Below are positions 63,252 through 64,000 of a DNA stretch of 64,000 nucleotides, piece by piece (the stretch's first letter is position 1; every line of letters starts with the position of its first letter). This DNA comes from Limnephilus marmoratus. Taxonomy: Eukaryota; Arthropoda; Insecta; Trichoptera; Limnephilidae. Position numbers and translations under genes: made by a program. The stretch lies in NCBI GenBank assembly GCA_917880885.1, contig OU862928.1, forward strand, positions 43,821,119 to 43,885,118, given 5' to 3'. The notes below the pieces were generated by a model that worked only from the letters and a program-made list of their open reading frames with translations, did no database searches and was not told the origin of the DNA.

Positions 63252-64000
63252 TAGATTCGTATCTGAGTGATTGCGATCCTACGGCGTGCGCAAAAAAAAA
63301 TTATTTTATAAATTTGTATAATTCCACGAAGATGCCTTGGATTACGATCTTGGCTATGAATTCGGAAGTCGCGTCTGAGTAATTGCGATCCTACGGCGTG
63401 CGCAAGAAAATTTTATTTTAAAAATTTGTATAATTCCACGACGACGCCTTGGATTACGATCTTGGCTATGAATTCGGAAGTCGCGTCTGAGTGATTGCGT
63501 TCGTACGGCGTGCGCAAGTAAATTTTATTTTACAAATTTGTATAATACCATGACGATGCCTTGGATCGACGATCTTGTCTATGAATACGGAAGTCGCGTC
63601 TGAGTGATTGCGATCCTACGGCGTGCGCAAGTAAATTTTATTTTACAAATTCGTATAACTCCACAACAATGCATTGGCTTACGATCTCGGCTACGAATTC
63701 GGAAGTCGCGTCTGAGTGATTGCGATCCTACGGCGTGCGCAAGTAAATTTTATTTTACAAATTCGTATAACTCCACAACAATGCATTGGCTTACGATCTC
63801 GGCTACGAATTCGGAAGTCGCGTCTGAGTGATTGCGATCCTACGGCGTGCGCAAGTAAATTTTATTTTACAAATTCGTATAACTCCACAACAATGCATTG
63901 GCTTACGATCTTGGTTACGAATTCGGAAGTCGCGTCTGAGTGATTGCGATCCTACGGCGTGCGCAAGTAAATTTTATTTTACAAATTCGTATAACTCCAC
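63252..64000 (+). repeat. 112-bp satellite array, at least 6.6 units, continues beyond window
   Basis: TGAGTGATTGCGATCCTACG-type starts lie at 63264, 63376, 63488, 63601, 63713, 63825 and 63937: period 112 (one step of 113). The first three units carry many differences; the units from 63601 on are identical or differ by two bases. Open frames in the array are incidental, because 112 is not a multiple of 3. Confidence 0.95.

Noticed and set aside
63604..63943. Repeated 75-codon frames
   Set aside because: They are incidental frames in the 112-bp satellite, which shifts frame every unit.
1..64000. CRISPR-like arrays, prophage, operons or bacterial defence systems
   Set aside because: None of the expected structures is present; the DNA is eukaryotic, and the spaced repeats seen are satellites or transposon ends.

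Overview
This is eukaryotic, intron-bearing DNA from an insect, most likely a moth or butterfly. The pointers are interspersed TTAGG telomere-type repeats, Helitrons of the CTAG-ended type common in Lepidoptera, a mix of Jockey/CR1, L2, RTE, Penelope-like, mariner, PIF/Harbinger and hAT elements, and two coding exons of a multi-Kazal protease-inhibitor gene. No operons, CRISPR arrays, rRNA genes or intact tRNA genes are visible. The species call is inference; nothing in the window proves it.

The only host gene I can support lies on the minus strand near the left end. Two exons, 6388-6519 and 4330-4477, each encode one Kazal domain. Both have consensus splice borders, and a phase 1/phase 1 junction joins them across a 1.9 kb intron. 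A six-copy 36-bp minisatellite sits immediately upstream of the first exon, in the polypyrimidine and branch-point zone of the preceding intron. The other exons of the gene are not recognised here.

Most of the rest is layered transposable elements. Layout: 2.2-9.1 kb, LINE and Penelope-like debris around the Kazal exons; 9.1-9.9 kb, a foldback repeat; 11.9-12.9 kb, a 5'-truncated RTE copy with a 12-bp target duplication; 14.8-15.6 kb, two inverted blocks of a ~27-bp repeat; 15.8-17.4 kb, a three-layer nest (LINE inside a TTAA-type MITE inside an RTE-like copy); 17.6-21.9 kb, a nearly full-length LINE with ORF1, ORF2 and poly(A); 22.1-23.8 kb, a SINE-like copy and a Harbinger-type element with a broken MADF gene; 24.2-28.0 kb, a second nearly intact LINE whose ORF1 and ORF2 share a frame across a UGA stop; 28.1-30.3 kb, a Helitron split by a hAT-like element, then a tRNA-derived SINE; 30.7-40.3 kb, LINE, SINE, Helitron and MITE remnants; 40.5-43.5 kb, a DUF4817-type Tc1/mariner copy and a mariner hosting an LTR-like block and a LINE; 43.8-49.2 kb, a tRNA-headed repeat, LINE scraps, a hAT element with perfect 8-bp duplications, and a palindromic repeat; 52.2-53.4 kb, an L2-type LINE; 54.8-59.4 kb, dense SINE copies and a five-layer nest in a hAT-like element; 60.2-61.7 kb, duplicated and inverted RTE-like copies; 62.4-64.0 kb, tandem repeats ending in a 112-bp satellite that runs off the window.

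Several elements could be delimited to the base from terminal inverted repeats plus target-site duplications. For two of them, another copy in this window shows the uninterrupted structure (empty site). A hairpin-bearing 3' tail recurs about 14 times, shared by one LINE family and a non-coding SINE-like family. No wholly new gene system was found. The most unusual points are the ORF1-UGA-ORF2 junction, the AG-free minisatellite at a splice acceptor, the shared LINE/SINE hairpin tail, and the hammerhead-like Penelope tails.
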